Shown here: in pieces, positions 53,696 through 61,930 of the stretch
How positions within the stretch are numbered: the stretch's first letter is position 1
Layout of the letters: each line of letters opens with the position of its first letter
From: Chryseobacterium sp.
Lineage (GTDB): Bacteria > Bacteroidota > Bacteroidia > Flavobacteriales > Weeksellaceae
DNA length: 64,000 bases
Assembly: GCA_031277615.1 (NCBI GenBank)
Contig: JAITMC010000028.1
Span: forward strand, 32,894-96,893
Direction of reading: 5' to 3'
The notes under the pieces: model-generated
What the model was told of the DNA's origin: nothing
What the model saw: only the letters and a program-made list of their open reading frames with translations
Database searches by the model: none
Position numbers and translations under genes: made by a program

Positions 53696-54208
53696 ATGGA
53701 ATTTTTACCGATTACTACTGCTGAAGATTATAGAGTTCAGGACATCTATACTTCCTATACCACAACTTTTCCTGAAGACGAAAGAAGGGGCCACGAAAAG
53801 TTTAACGCCTTATTTTCCAATCCCCATGTAAAAGTAATTTCTGTACTCCACGATTCTCAGTCTGTAGGATATCTGATTATCTGGGAGCTGAGTTCTTATG
53901 TCTTTGTGGAGCATTTTGAAGTTTTTGAAGCCTTCAGAAGCCAGAAACTGGGTTCGCATATTACGGGTTATCTTTTTGAAAATTATCCACGGATCATACT
54001 GGAAATAGAACCGGATCATCTGGGTGATGATGCCAAAAGACGGTATGCTTTTTATCAGAGAAACGGATTCAGCCTGATTGACGAGATGTACGTACAGCCC
54101 AGCTACGGTGATGGTAAAAAACCGTTGGATCTCTGGCTGCTTGCCAATTACTCCCCAGAAAATCTAAAGGAAATAAAAGACGAAATCTATGATGTAGTCT
54201 ACCACTAA
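53696..54208 (+). CDS. GNAT-family acetyltransferase
   Basis: The protein has 170 residues. The acetyl-CoA-binding part is FEAFRSQKLGSHITGYLFE near residue 78-96, where the GNAT R/QxxGxG/A loop appears as SQKLGS. YQRNGF near 122 is the second family hallmark. Substrate unknown. It begins two bases after the PspC stop and ends the operon. Confidence 0.85.
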   Translation: MEFLPITTAEDYRVQDIYTSYTTTFPEDERRGHEKFNALFSNPHVKVISVLHDSQSVGYLIIWELSSYVFVEHFEVFEAFRSQKLGSHITGYLFENYPRIILEIEPDHLGDDAKRRYAFYQRNGFSLIDEMYVQPSYGDGKKPLDLWLLANYSPENLKEIKDEIYDVVYH

Positions 54209-54212
54209 TATA

Positions 54213-54243
54213 AAAAACGCCGGAATTATTTTCCAGCGTTTTT
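54213..54243. terminator. Bidirectional terminator between the GNAT and SIMPL genes
   Basis: AAAAACGCCGGAA pairs with TTCCAGCGTTTTT with one mismatch. A and T runs flank both sides. Confidence 0.82.
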
Positions 54244-54273
54244 CTTTTTATTCCTTCAGGCTATTTTTCAGCT

Positions 54274-55008
54274 TCAGTTCACTTCGTATTCCAATTTGAT
54301 GGTAATACTGGCTTCTTTTTCTTTGGAAGAGGTATTGAAGGTTCCGCCATATGAATAATCTTCATTGGAATTCGGGGCGGTGATCTGGATCACTCCCATG
54401 GTTGCTTTTTTAAGGTTTCCAAGACTGCTGCCTGAATTTTCTGCTATTTTCTCTGCTCTTTCTTTGGCATCTTTGGTGGCGCTGGCAATCATTTCCTGTT
54501 TTACGGTGGCCAGTTTGGTGTAGAAATAAGACGGTGAAGAAGAAGTAAATTCAATACCGCGGTTGATGATTTCCGTAATATTCCGGGAAAGGTTTTCAAT
54601 TTTTGCGACTTCCTTGCTTTCAATCGAAACTTTCTGAGTCAGGTTATATCCTGAAAATTCTCCCTGAACGTAATTTCCGTTGGAATCGTTATAGCTTCTG
54701 AACTGTTTCTGGATATCCACGGAAGAGAATACGATCTCATTCTGCTTGATTCCTTTGGAGAGCAGGTAATCATTGATCACTTTCCTGTCCAGGGCCAGCT
54801 CATCATATGCTGATTTCAGATCTATATTGTTTTTGGAAAAACTTCCGGACCAGGTAATCAGGTCGGAAATGAACTGTTTGGTACCGAGACCGGTTACAGA
54901 AATGGTGTTCTCAGATTTATTCCTATTTTTGATGGCATTCCCCAAAAAAGCGAGCCCAAGGACAAATCCAAGTGCTGCGACGGCTACAGCGATAATATTT
55001 TTATTCAT
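54274..55008 (-). CDS. SIMPL-domain (DUF541) membrane-anchored protein
   Basis: The protein has 244 residues. A transmembrane helix (about 6-24) anchors the N-terminus. The rest is a SIMPL domain, with ISVTGLGTKQFISDLITWSG, then LKSAYDEL and a helical ATKDAKERAEKIAE near residue 180. The role of the family is not settled, and oligomeric assembly in the envelope has been reported for relatives. It is a single gene. Confidence 0.86.
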   Translation of the reverse strand: MNKNIIAVAVAALGFVLGLAFLGNAIKNRNKSENTISVTGLGTKQFISDLITWSGSFSKNNIDLKSAYDELALDRKVINDYLLSKGIKQNEIVFSSVDIQKQFRSYNDSNGNYVQGEFSGYNLTQKVSIESKEVAKIENLSRNITEIINRGIEFTSSSPSYFYTKLATVKQEMIASATKDAKERAEKIAENSGSSLGNLKKATMGVIQITAPNSNEDYSYGGTFNTSSKEKEASITIKLEYEVN

Positions 55009-55081
55009 AAAAACGGTGATTTTGATGGATTTAAAGAAAGTTTACATCAATTTTCATTCCGGTTTTTAAGATTTCTTAACA

Positions 55082-55897
55082 TTATTCCTGTTTTTTACGC
55101 TCTTTCAGGCGTTCCACAAAAACAGGGATTACTTCCTCCATTTTCAGTAAAGCTCCGGACAGGTTTTTAGCTTTCACATAGGTGCGGATCAAAGGTTGAG
55201 CAACAAATGAAAATTCGATAAATTCTGAAATTTTGTCTGCCGGAATTCCTACTTCCGCAAAATATTCATTGTCTACTCTGCTGCGCACCCAGTTGATATG
55301 CTCCTGAAGATCATCATACCGGTATCTTCTTTTCTGTCTTCTCGCTTTCCCACTGATCAGATCATAAGTCCCCTGAACGTCGAGTGCTCCTAAAAGTACC
55401 GGAAGCAAAACTTTTTTAACTTCCGCCGGCGTTTCCCTCATTTTCCCTTTTGGCTGTGGAAGTCCCACTGCCTGACGCACTGTTTCTGCCTTATCTTCCC
55501 TATCGAGCATTCTTGAATCTTTGGCCAGATCTCCGGTAGGTTTTCTCACCACCTTCACTTCGCCAATATCTCTGGGAATGGGAATAAGGGTAATGAATAA
55601 CCGGGAATTGATTCCATTGGTAAGCACGGTTTTTGAGGATCTTCTGAAACCTTCTTTTACAAACCTGAGCTCCTGATCGGGAAAAGCTTCAATGGCAAAT
55701 TCCCCGCCGGCATCAGAATACACTTTCTGACTGGTAGACATATTGACCACCACCACTTTGCTCAGAGCCGTACCATCATCATCTGTAATATATCCTGTAA
55801 CCGTCTGTTGGGAAAAGAAATTATTGAACAGGAAAATAAGAAAAAGAAAAATTTTTCTTCCTCCGAAAAGCTTAGTATTCCTGTATATCCGATTCAA
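55082..55897 (-). CDS. Carboxypeptidase-regulatory-like domain protein, paralogue 3 of a tandem set
   Basis: The protein has 271 residues with a signal peptide ending in FFSQQ. Residues about 32-112 form a CarboxypepD_reg-like beta domain (VTGYITDDDGTALSKVVVVN, then YSDAGGEFAIEA and LRFVKEGF). The C-terminal 150 residues have no named family but share IGEVKVVRKPTGDLAKDSRML with the two upstream neighbours (PTGNLEKDMKTL, LTGDLKTDMKSL). Exported and probably periplasmic. Function unknown. Confidence 0.8.
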   Translation of the reverse strand: MNRIYRNTKLFGGRKIFLFLIFLFNNFFSQQTVTGYITDDDGTALSKVVVVNMSTSQKVYSDAGGEFAIEAFPDQELRFVKEGFRRSSKTVLTNGINSRLFITLIPIPRDIGEVKVVRKPTGDLAKDSRMLDREDKAETVRQAVGLPQPKGKMRETPAEVKKVLLPVLLGALDVQGTYDLISGKARRQKRRYRYDDLQEHINWVRSRVDNEYFAEVGIPADKISEFIEFSFVAQPLIRTYVKAKNLSGALLKMEEVIPVFVERLKERKKQE

Positions 55898-55934
55898 TTC
55901 TAAATTTTTATTTCAAATATAATCTTTTGTCCGG

Positions 55935-56747
55935 CTACAGACTGTCTAATTTATTCAATTTACTGTATTGATCAAAAGCGGCATACAGCTCAAGCAGGAC
56001 AACATCCTTTTTAAAGTTTTTTCTGTACTTTTTGGCCATCATACGGGTATCATTGGCGTATACGAGAAATTGATCAATCTGTTCCTCATTCATCCCGAAT
56101 TTTCTGAAGAAATCCAGATTGATGTCTGTTTTAACCCTTCTGATAAAATCCTGGGTTTCTATGTAATTCGCTTTGGTTATTTTGGGATTCCTGGCTCTTT
56201 TAATCAGGTTGGAAACACCATTCAGCACCCCCAGAATGCTTACCTGCCCTGCTTTAAAGTCTGGTGCGGCAAATGTTTTGGAAACGGTATTGTCCGGAAG
56301 AGGTTCAGTAAGCGGACTTCTCATATAGTCTCCCAATCCTGATTTCAGATCGCGTAGCTTTGGAGATTCTCTCAGGGTCTTCATATCTTTTTCAAGATTA
56401 CCGGTAGGTACATAGGTAATTTTGACTTCTGGAATTTCTATTTCTCTTTTTTTTAGGCTGATGATCAGAGGGGTATTGAAATTTTCTCTTGTCATCTTTT
56501 TATCTATACGATAATAGCCATCTTTGATGAACCTGATCTCATCATTTTCTCCGGCCTCAATAGCAAAGTTTCCGGAAATATCAGTGTATGTACTTTGCTG
56601 ATTGGAAATATTGACGACCAGAACAGGATTAATATTGATCCCTTCCTCATCCATAATCGTTCCGCTTGCTTTCTGTTGGGAAAAAACACTGGCAGATATC
56701 AGCATTAAGGCTCCACCGTACATCGTTTGTTTCATGTAAGTTTTCAT
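55935..56747 (-). CDS. Carboxypeptidase-regulatory-like domain protein, paralogue 2 of a tandem set
   Basis: The protein has 270 residues. The signal peptide ends in VFSQQ. A Met at residue 5 is an alternative start. The N-terminal beta domain has GTIMDEEGININPVLVVNIS and TDISGNFAIEAGENDEIRF. The C-terminal part has the shared PTGNLEKDMKTL block and a helical end. Five bases separate it from the upstream paralogue at 56753. Confidence 0.8.
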   Translation of the reverse strand: MKTYMKQTMYGGALMLISASVFSQQKASGTIMDEEGININPVLVVNISNQQSTYTDISGNFAIEAGENDEIRFIKDGYYRIDKKMTRENFNTPLIISLKKREIEIPEVKITYVPTGNLEKDMKTLRESPKLRDLKSGLGDYMRSPLTEPLPDNTVSKTFAAPDFKAGQVSILGVLNGVSNLIKRARNPKITKANYIETQDFIRRVKTDINLDFFRKFGMNEEQIDQFLVYANDTRMMAKKYRKNFKKDVVLLELYAAFDQYSKLNKLDSL

Positions 56748-56752
56748 CGGTA

Positions 56753-57520
56753 TTATTTTTGGGTCTGGGGAGCGCGGTAAGATGAAATTCTCATCATCAC
56801 AAATCTTTTAAAGCGGTTCAGGTCTCCTTCACTGCAATATCCGTATTTTAAGATGGCTTTTCTTTCAAAGCCTCCTGCCAGAACATAAGTAATAAAATGG
56901 TCAATCTGAGGTTTTTCTATCTTGAGATCGGTAAAGAATTCATCGCCCAATGCTGTTTTAAGATAGCTCCCCAGATCGATATCATCCCATTTGTTTTTCA
57001 CTTTTCCCAGATAGAATCCCTGTCCTTTAGGCTGAACAAATTCACCTGGTTTAGCTGCCAGTATTCTAGGATCGGATTTCTGGGCGATATAACGGTCTAT
57101 TTCCTTGACCAGCTTTTCAACTTTCTGAGGTCTGTTCAGGCTTTTCATATCCGTTTTAAGATCACCGGTGAGGCCTTTTTTCACTTCCACTTCTTCAATC
57201 TGAATCACCTGATTTTCCATGATAATATTCACGGGAGCCTCTATATTTTCCTTCGTGATTTTTTTCACCGAACGGGTATAGCCGGATTTTACGAACCTCA
57301 GTTCATCACCGGCTCTTCCGGAGATCATAAAATGACCGTCCCTGTTGGTAAGCACTCTTTCATCCGTCCTGATGTTGATCACCACAACATCCTGCATTTC
57401 CGATCCGTATTCGGAAGTTACCTTTCCGAAAATATAATTCTGGGCATGCGCGTTAATGGAAAAAAAAATGAATAGAAAAAAGAATAGTTTAAGTTTCACG
57501 GGCAGTTTTTTATGAAGCAA
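56753..57520 (-). CDS. Carboxypeptidase-regulatory-like domain protein, paralogue 1 of a tandem set
   Basis: The protein has 255 residues with a signal peptide ending in NAHAQ. The N-terminal beta domain has FGKVTSEYGSEMQDVVVIN and GHFMISGRAGDELRFVKSGY. The C-terminal part has LTGDLKTDMKSL and a helical end with FITYVLAGGF. It is the first gene of the three by transcription order. Upstream, the gap to 57683 holds TTTAACCACAGTTAAC, which looks like a weak version of the GTTAA arrays. Confidence 0.8.
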   Translation of the reverse strand: MLHKKLPVKLKLFFFLFIFFSINAHAQNYIFGKVTSEYGSEMQDVVVINIRTDERVLTNRDGHFMISGRAGDELRFVKSGYTRSVKKITKENIEAPVNIIMENQVIQIEEVEVKKGLTGDLKTDMKSLNRPQKVEKLVKEIDRYIAQKSDPRILAAKPGEFVQPKGQGFYLGKVKNKWDDIDLGSYLKTALGDEFFTDLKIEKPQIDHFITYVLAGGFERKAILKYGYCSEGDLNRFKRFVMMRISSYRAPQTQK

Positions 57521-57682
57521 ATCTAAAATTATTTTTAAAGCAAACCATAAGTTTAACCACAGTTAACGCGTTTTGGGATTTCTTTTTGAATTTCACAGGT
57601 AAAAGTGTTAAAGAGCAGTTTAAAATTGTTAAAATTTCACTTAAATTTTAGCTAACTTGCAGTCTCAATTCTAAATTCGTCC

Positions 57683-60600
57683 ATGCACAATTCTTATACG
57701 GTTATCAATGCTTCTGCCGGCTCGGGAAAAACATATGCCCTTGTCCAGCGGCTTCTGATGATCTGTCTGCGCTATCCTAATCAGCAGCAATCGATCAGGA
57801 ATATTCTCGCCCTCACCTTTACCAATAAGGCGGCCAACGAGATGAAGGAGCGTATTCTGTCATGGCTGGGTAATTTTTCTGCGGATAACTTTGCAGAAAA
57901 CACTGATCTGAAAAACATTCAGAAAGCTTTTGAATCGGAAGGACTGAAAATCACGATTGATGAGCTTCATATCCGTTCTAAAAAGCTGCTGGATTATGTT
58001 CTCCACAATTATTCAACCCTGAATATCGGGACGATTGACCGTTTCAACTCAAGACTGGTAAGAAGCTTTTCATATGAATTGGGTTTAGCGAAAAATTTTA
58101 ATCTTGAAATTGAAGCGGAACCTTTCCTGATTGAAGCTGTGGATAAAATGCTGGATCAGATCGGAGAAAATGAATCCATCTCCAATTCATTCATGGACTA
58201 TGTAGATTACAGTCTGGAAAACAACGAGAGGATCAATCTGAATAAAAACCTGTACGATTCGGCAAAGGAGTTTGTGAAAGATATTCATTATGAGCATCTG
58301 AAGAGCAATAAAAGTTTTGATGATTCCAATTATGAGAACATCAAGAATACGCTCCGGAAAGAGATTGTTCAGAACAAAAAAAATTCTGCTGAGCTGGCCC
58401 TGAAATCTGTTGAACTTTTCCGGTCCAGAAATATTGAAGTGGAAGATTTTGCACAGGGTAAAAACGGAATCGGAGGATTTTTCACCAAAGTCATTGATTT
58501 TTACCAGCAAAAAAGACCCGGTTTTCCTTTTCCGACCGCCCAGGAGGAATCCGTAGTTAACAACTACAGAAAAGGGGCTTCATCCAAATCAAAGCATAAA
58601 GAGTCTGAGATTTTTGAGATCCTGGATCAGCTTCTAGCAAACAGAATGCAGCTGATCCTTCTGTATATTGAAACCCAGAAAAAAGAGAAAATTCTGTCTG
58701 CTCTCCTTCCTTTAAAAGTTAATAAGGATATTCAGGATGAGCTCAGAAAAATTGAAGAGGAAAATGATCTTGTTCTTTTATCCAAATTCAATATTCTGAT
58801 CAACGAAAATTTAAGGAACGAGCCTTCTGCTTTTATTTATGAAAAAGTAGGTTCCCAGTTCCAGCATTATTTCTTTGATGAATTTCAGGACACTTCGGAG
58901 CTTCAGTGGCAGAATTTCATTCCGCTCCGGGACCATAGTGTTTCCACGGAATATACTTCGTTTACGCTGGTGGGTGACCCGAAACAGAGTATCTACCGCT
59001 TCAGGGGTGGAGAAAGTAAACTGATGCTTGATATCATCAACAAAAAAGAGTTTTCGCCCCGGCAGGCTGACCTTCTTGTTTTAAAAGATAACTGGAGGAG
59101 TGCCAAAAATATCGTTCAGTTCAATAATGAGCTTTACCGGTATCATTCCACCGGGTTGGAAGAGGAACATCAGAACATTTTTGGAACGGATGCCGAACAG
59201 AACCCGAAATCAAAGATAGAAGGACGTGTAAAGGTCAGCCTTATTGAGAATCTCACCAATGAAGATTTTTATAACGATACTTCCGAAAAAATGCGGAAAG
59301 ATATCCAGGAAAGCCTTGATAACGGATTCAGGTTTTCTGATATCACGATTCTCTGCCGTGGCAATTTTGATATTTTCAGCTATTCACAAAAGCTGGGGAA
59401 CCTGAAGGTGAATTACCGGGGCGAAGAAACCAACATCAAAACCATTTCTGATAAAGGACTTACCCTGGAACTGTCCAATACGTTAAAAGCTGTTATTGAG
59501 TTTCTGAGATGGGAGATCAATTCCAAGAACCGAACTAACCTGATCATGCTGATGTATTATCTGAATACGCTGGGAAGGATTCATATGGCTGATTTTACCC
59601 TGGAAATGAAAGCGATTCTGGAGATTGAAAAACATGATGAGATCCTGGAATTTATCCAAACCCGCTATGCCTTGACACTGAAACAGGATAATTTCCCGAG
59701 GTTTAACCTGTATAATTTTGTGGAATATTACATCAATGAGTTTTCGGTAGAAAACAAGGAAACCGATTTCCTCCTGAACTTTCTGGAAATGCTTTTCAAC
59801 TTTACACAAAATGCAGGAGCCAGCACGAAAGAGTTTCTGAAATACTGGGACGAGGAGGCTTCTGCGTATACTATTCAGGCCTCAGAAAATATAGATGCCG
59901 TACAGATTATGACGATTCATAAATCCAAAGGACTGGAATTCCCGATCGTTTTTATCCCGATGATGAACAAAAACAGGGACGGCGAATTTACCAACTGGTT
60001 TGAAACACAGAATGATGATGCTTTGAAATCAGTAAACATCAATCAGTTCAGTAAAACCCTGGAAGTTTATGATGAAGAAATTGAAAAATTCAATAAAAAG
60101 AATTCCTATAAAAACCTGATCGACAGGCTCTGCCTTCAATATGTGGCAACCACCCGACCCGTGGAACAGCTGTTTTTTTATCTTCAGAAAGCAAATAAAA
60201 CGTCCAATAATCTTGAACTGCTGGAATTTTTCAATGGAAAAAATACTGATCAGGCCGATGAGTTTGATCTTTATGAAACGACTCCTGAGGGTTTGAAAAA
60301 GCATTCAAAAGATAAAACGTCTTCATTTAAAACCAAAGATATCCGGCATCTGAAAAATATCAGTGAAAAAACTACTTCCATAAAGATTGCCACTCCTTCC
60401 AGAAACTATCAGGTCCGGAATGAGAAAGTAAGGATCGGGCTTTTCGTTCATGAATTATTATCCAAAATCAACACAAAAAAAGATACGGCCAAAGTACTCG
60501 AACGTTATGTGATGGAAGGACAGATCACTCTGGAAGAAAAAAATGAAATTCAGGAGACTCTTCTTTATATTATTGATCAGTATGCTGAGTTCTTCGATGA

Positions 60601-60823
60601 GAAATGGGAAGTGATCAATGAAAAAGATATTATGATTTCCGAAAAAGGAGAAAGCCATATTTTCAGACCCGACCGTATCCTGAAAAGTGAGGAAGGCTAT
60701 ATTATCGTGGATTTCAAAACCGGGGAACCTAATGAAAAGGACCAGCTTCAGATCGAGGGTTACCGCAATATCCTGGAAAGCCTGGGAAGAAAAGTTCTGA
60801 AAATTCAGCTGATCTATCTTTAA
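57683..60823 (+). CDS. AddA-like UvrD-family helicase with C-terminal PD-(D/E)XK nuclease domain
   Basis: The protein has 1046 residues. Walker A is NASAGSGKT at residue 9 and motif Ia is LTFTNKAA. Motif II is DEFQDTSE near residue 398, motif III is GDPKQSIYRFRG, and motifs V-VI are IMTIHKSKGLEFP and YVATTRP. The end carries a RecB-type nuclease motif (RPDRILKSEEGYIIVDFKT, then Q and Y). This is the AddA/RecB type of double-strand-break resection enzyme. The AddB partner is not next to it. The upstream genes run the other way. Confidence 0.9.
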   Translation: MHNSYTVINASAGSGKTYALVQRLLMICLRYPNQQQSIRNILALTFTNKAANEMKERILSWLGNFSADNFAENTDLKNIQKAFESEGLKITIDELHIRSKKLLDYVLHNYSTLNIGTIDRFNSRLVRSFSYELGLAKNFNLEIEAEPFLIEAVDKMLDQIGENESISNSFMDYVDYSLENNERINLNKNLYDSAKEFVKDIHYEHLKSNKSFDDSNYENIKNTLRKEIVQNKKNSAELALKSVELFRSRNIEVEDFAQGKNGIGGFFTKVIDFYQQKRPGFPFPTAQEESVVNNYRKGASSKSKHKESEIFEILDQLLANRMQLILLYIETQKKEKILSALLPLKVNKDIQDELRKIEEENDLVLLSKFNILINENLRNEPSAFIYEKVGSQFQHYFFDEFQDTSELQWQNFIPLRDHSVSTEYTSFTLVGDPKQSIYRFRGGESKLMLDIINKKEFSPRQADLLVLKDNWRSAKNIVQFNNELYRYHSTGLEEEHQNIFGTDAEQNPKSKIEGRVKVSLIENLTNEDFYNDTSEKMRKDIQESLDNGFRFSDITILCRGNFDIFSYSQKLGNLKVNYRGEETNIKTISDKGLTLELSNTLKAVIEFLRWEINSKNRTNLIMLMYYLNTLGRIHMADFTLEMKAILEIEKHDEILEFIQTRYALTLKQDNFPRFNLYNFVEYYINEFSVENKETDFLLNFLEMLFNFTQNAGASTKEFLKYWDEEASAYTIQASENIDAVQIMTIHKSKGLEFPIVFIPMMNKNRDGEFTNWFETQNDDALKSVNINQFSKTLEVYDEEIEKFNKKNSYKNLIDRLCLQYVATTRPVEQLFFYLQKANKTSNNLELLEFFNGKNTDQADEFDLYETTPEGLKKHSKDKTSSFKTKDIRHLKNISEKTTSIKIATPSRNYQVRNEKVRIGLFVHELLSKINTKKDTAKVLERYVMEGQITLEEKNEIQETLLYIIDQYAEFFDEKWEVINEKDIMISEKGESHIFRPDRILKSEEGYIIVDFKTGEPNEKDQLQIEGYRNILESLGRKVLKIQLIYL

Positions 60824-60842
60824 AATTTTTATATTAGCCCTG

Positions 60843-60876
60843 ATCGTAGAACTACGACATGAAATCGTAGAACTAC
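60843..60876 (+). promoter_or_regulatory. 13-bp direct repeat upstream of tssD, possible activator site
   Basis: ATCGTAGAACTAC occurs exactly at 60843-60855 and again at 60864-60876, a spacing of 21 bp (two helix turns). The repeats lie about 30-60 bases upstream of the -33 box. LytTR-type and OmpR-type regulators bind direct repeats at such spacing. Confidence 0.6.
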
Positions 60877-60905
60877 TACAAAATGTGAAAGTTATGCGAA
60901 AAAAT

Positions 60906-60936
60906 TTTCAGGTTCAAATAAAGTAATCTACATTTG
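60906..60936 (+). promoter_or_regulatory. Promoter of tssD
   Basis: TTTC (60906-60909), 19 bases, then TACATTTG (60929-60936). This matches TTTG-N19-TAnnTTTG with one mismatch. Transcription would begin near 60943, about 40 bases before the ATG. Confidence 0.7.
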
Positions 60937-60984
60937 TGATACAATCACTGATACAAATATTGTTAAACATTAAAATTTATTATC

Positions 60985-61386
60985 ATGGCAGCAAATTCTA
61001 GAGGAATTTTAAAATTCAACGGCGGAGAAGGACAGAAATTATTAAAGCTGAACTACAGCGTATCAAGATCTACAGACGTTTCAGGACGTGTAGCTTCTGA
61101 CCCTTCCAACGCACTTATTAAAATCACAGTAGAAGCAACTGAGAAATCAGACATTCTTGAAAGCTTACTGAACGGAAAATACAAGCCTACTACAGGAGAG
61201 GTTACATTCAACAAATCTCACGAAGAAGGTACTTTAATTACCCTGAACTGGAATAACGGATATGTTATTCAGCACCAGGTAGAATTTGATGCAATCGATG
61301 AGAACAGCATGCTGATCAGCTTCATTGTAAGTGCTGAAACGATTGATTTCGGTAATTCCAAGTATGAAGGTCTTTGGCCGTCTTAA
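60985..61386 (+). CDS. tssD: Hcp-like tube protein TssD of the Bacteroidetes type VI secretion system
   Basis: The protein has 133 residues with no signal peptide. It has the Bacteroidetes Hcp pattern: LLKLNYSVSRSTDVSGRVASDP at the start, IKITVEATEKSDILESLL, then GEVTFNK and LISFIVSAETIDFG near the end. In T6SS subtype iii such proteins stack into the secreted tube. No other tss gene is in the window, so this is an orphan copy with its own promoter. It may feed a T6SS elsewhere or carry an unknown cargo role. Confidence 0.85.
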   Translation: MAANSRGILKFNGGEGQKLLKLNYSVSRSTDVSGRVASDPSNALIKITVEATEKSDILESLLNGKYKPTTGEVTFNKSHEEGTLITLNWNNGYVIQHQVEFDAIDENSMLISFIVSAETIDFGNSKYEGLWPS

Positions 61387-61408
61387 TGCTTATCTGCTGA
61401 AAAGTATA

Positions 61409-61440
61409 GAAGATCATCTTGTAAAAGGTGGTCTTTTTTA
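61409..61440 (+). terminator. Probable terminator of tssD
   Basis: AAGATCATC and GGTGGTCTT can pair with two G-T wobbles over an 8-base loop, followed by a T run. Confidence 0.55.
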
Positions 61441-61556
61441 TTTTTAAAAGGTAATATATCCTGTTATTTATGGAAACTTAAACAATTCTTCATCCGGTTT
61501 TAACGGGCAATCCGGATAAGATTCTTATTTTTAAGGAATCATATGAAAGCTATACC

Positions 61557-61781
61557 ATGAAAATCTATTCTATTGCATTTCTTATAAGTATTGTTGTTCT
61601 GGCTGCTTCCATTGTGGTGGTTTATGAGATCGCCGATTATATGAATCCGCCTGTAACCGAAGATGGCCATCGGTATATGCCTACCGGAAATGTTTTCATC
61701 ACGATGATCTACAGTATTCTGTTTGCAGTCCTGTCCTTTTTCATTTCAGCGAGAATCCTGAGGCGGAAAAACAGAAGCTAG
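61557..61781 (+). CDS. Small two-helix membrane protein of unknown function
   Basis: The protein has 74 residues. Transmembrane helices lie at about 4-26 and 47-67, with the short loop EIADYMNPPVTEDGH between them and a basic end RRKNRS, so both ends probably face the cytoplasm. I do not recognise a family. It stands alone between tssD and the erythromycin-esterase gene. Confidence 0.6.
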   Translation: MKIYSIAFLISIVVLAASIVVVYEIADYMNPPVTEDGHRYMPTGNVFITMIYSILFAVLSFFISARILRRKNRS

Positions 61782-61930
61782 AATCTTTTAAATAAGGTGG
61801 CGGCTGAAATAAGCAAATAAAACACTTCTGATATTTTTTTAACTTTTTAAAACAAAATTTAATACAATTTTATACTCTAATTTTTTTAATCTTCTGTTTT
61901 TTGGCTTTGTTTTGCCGTATAAAACTGACC

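Noticed and set aside
60843-60876. Two exact 13-bp repeats as a possible CRISPR fragment.
   Set aside because: There are only two units with an 8-base gap, too short for repeat-spacer structure, and they stand at promoter distance from tssD.
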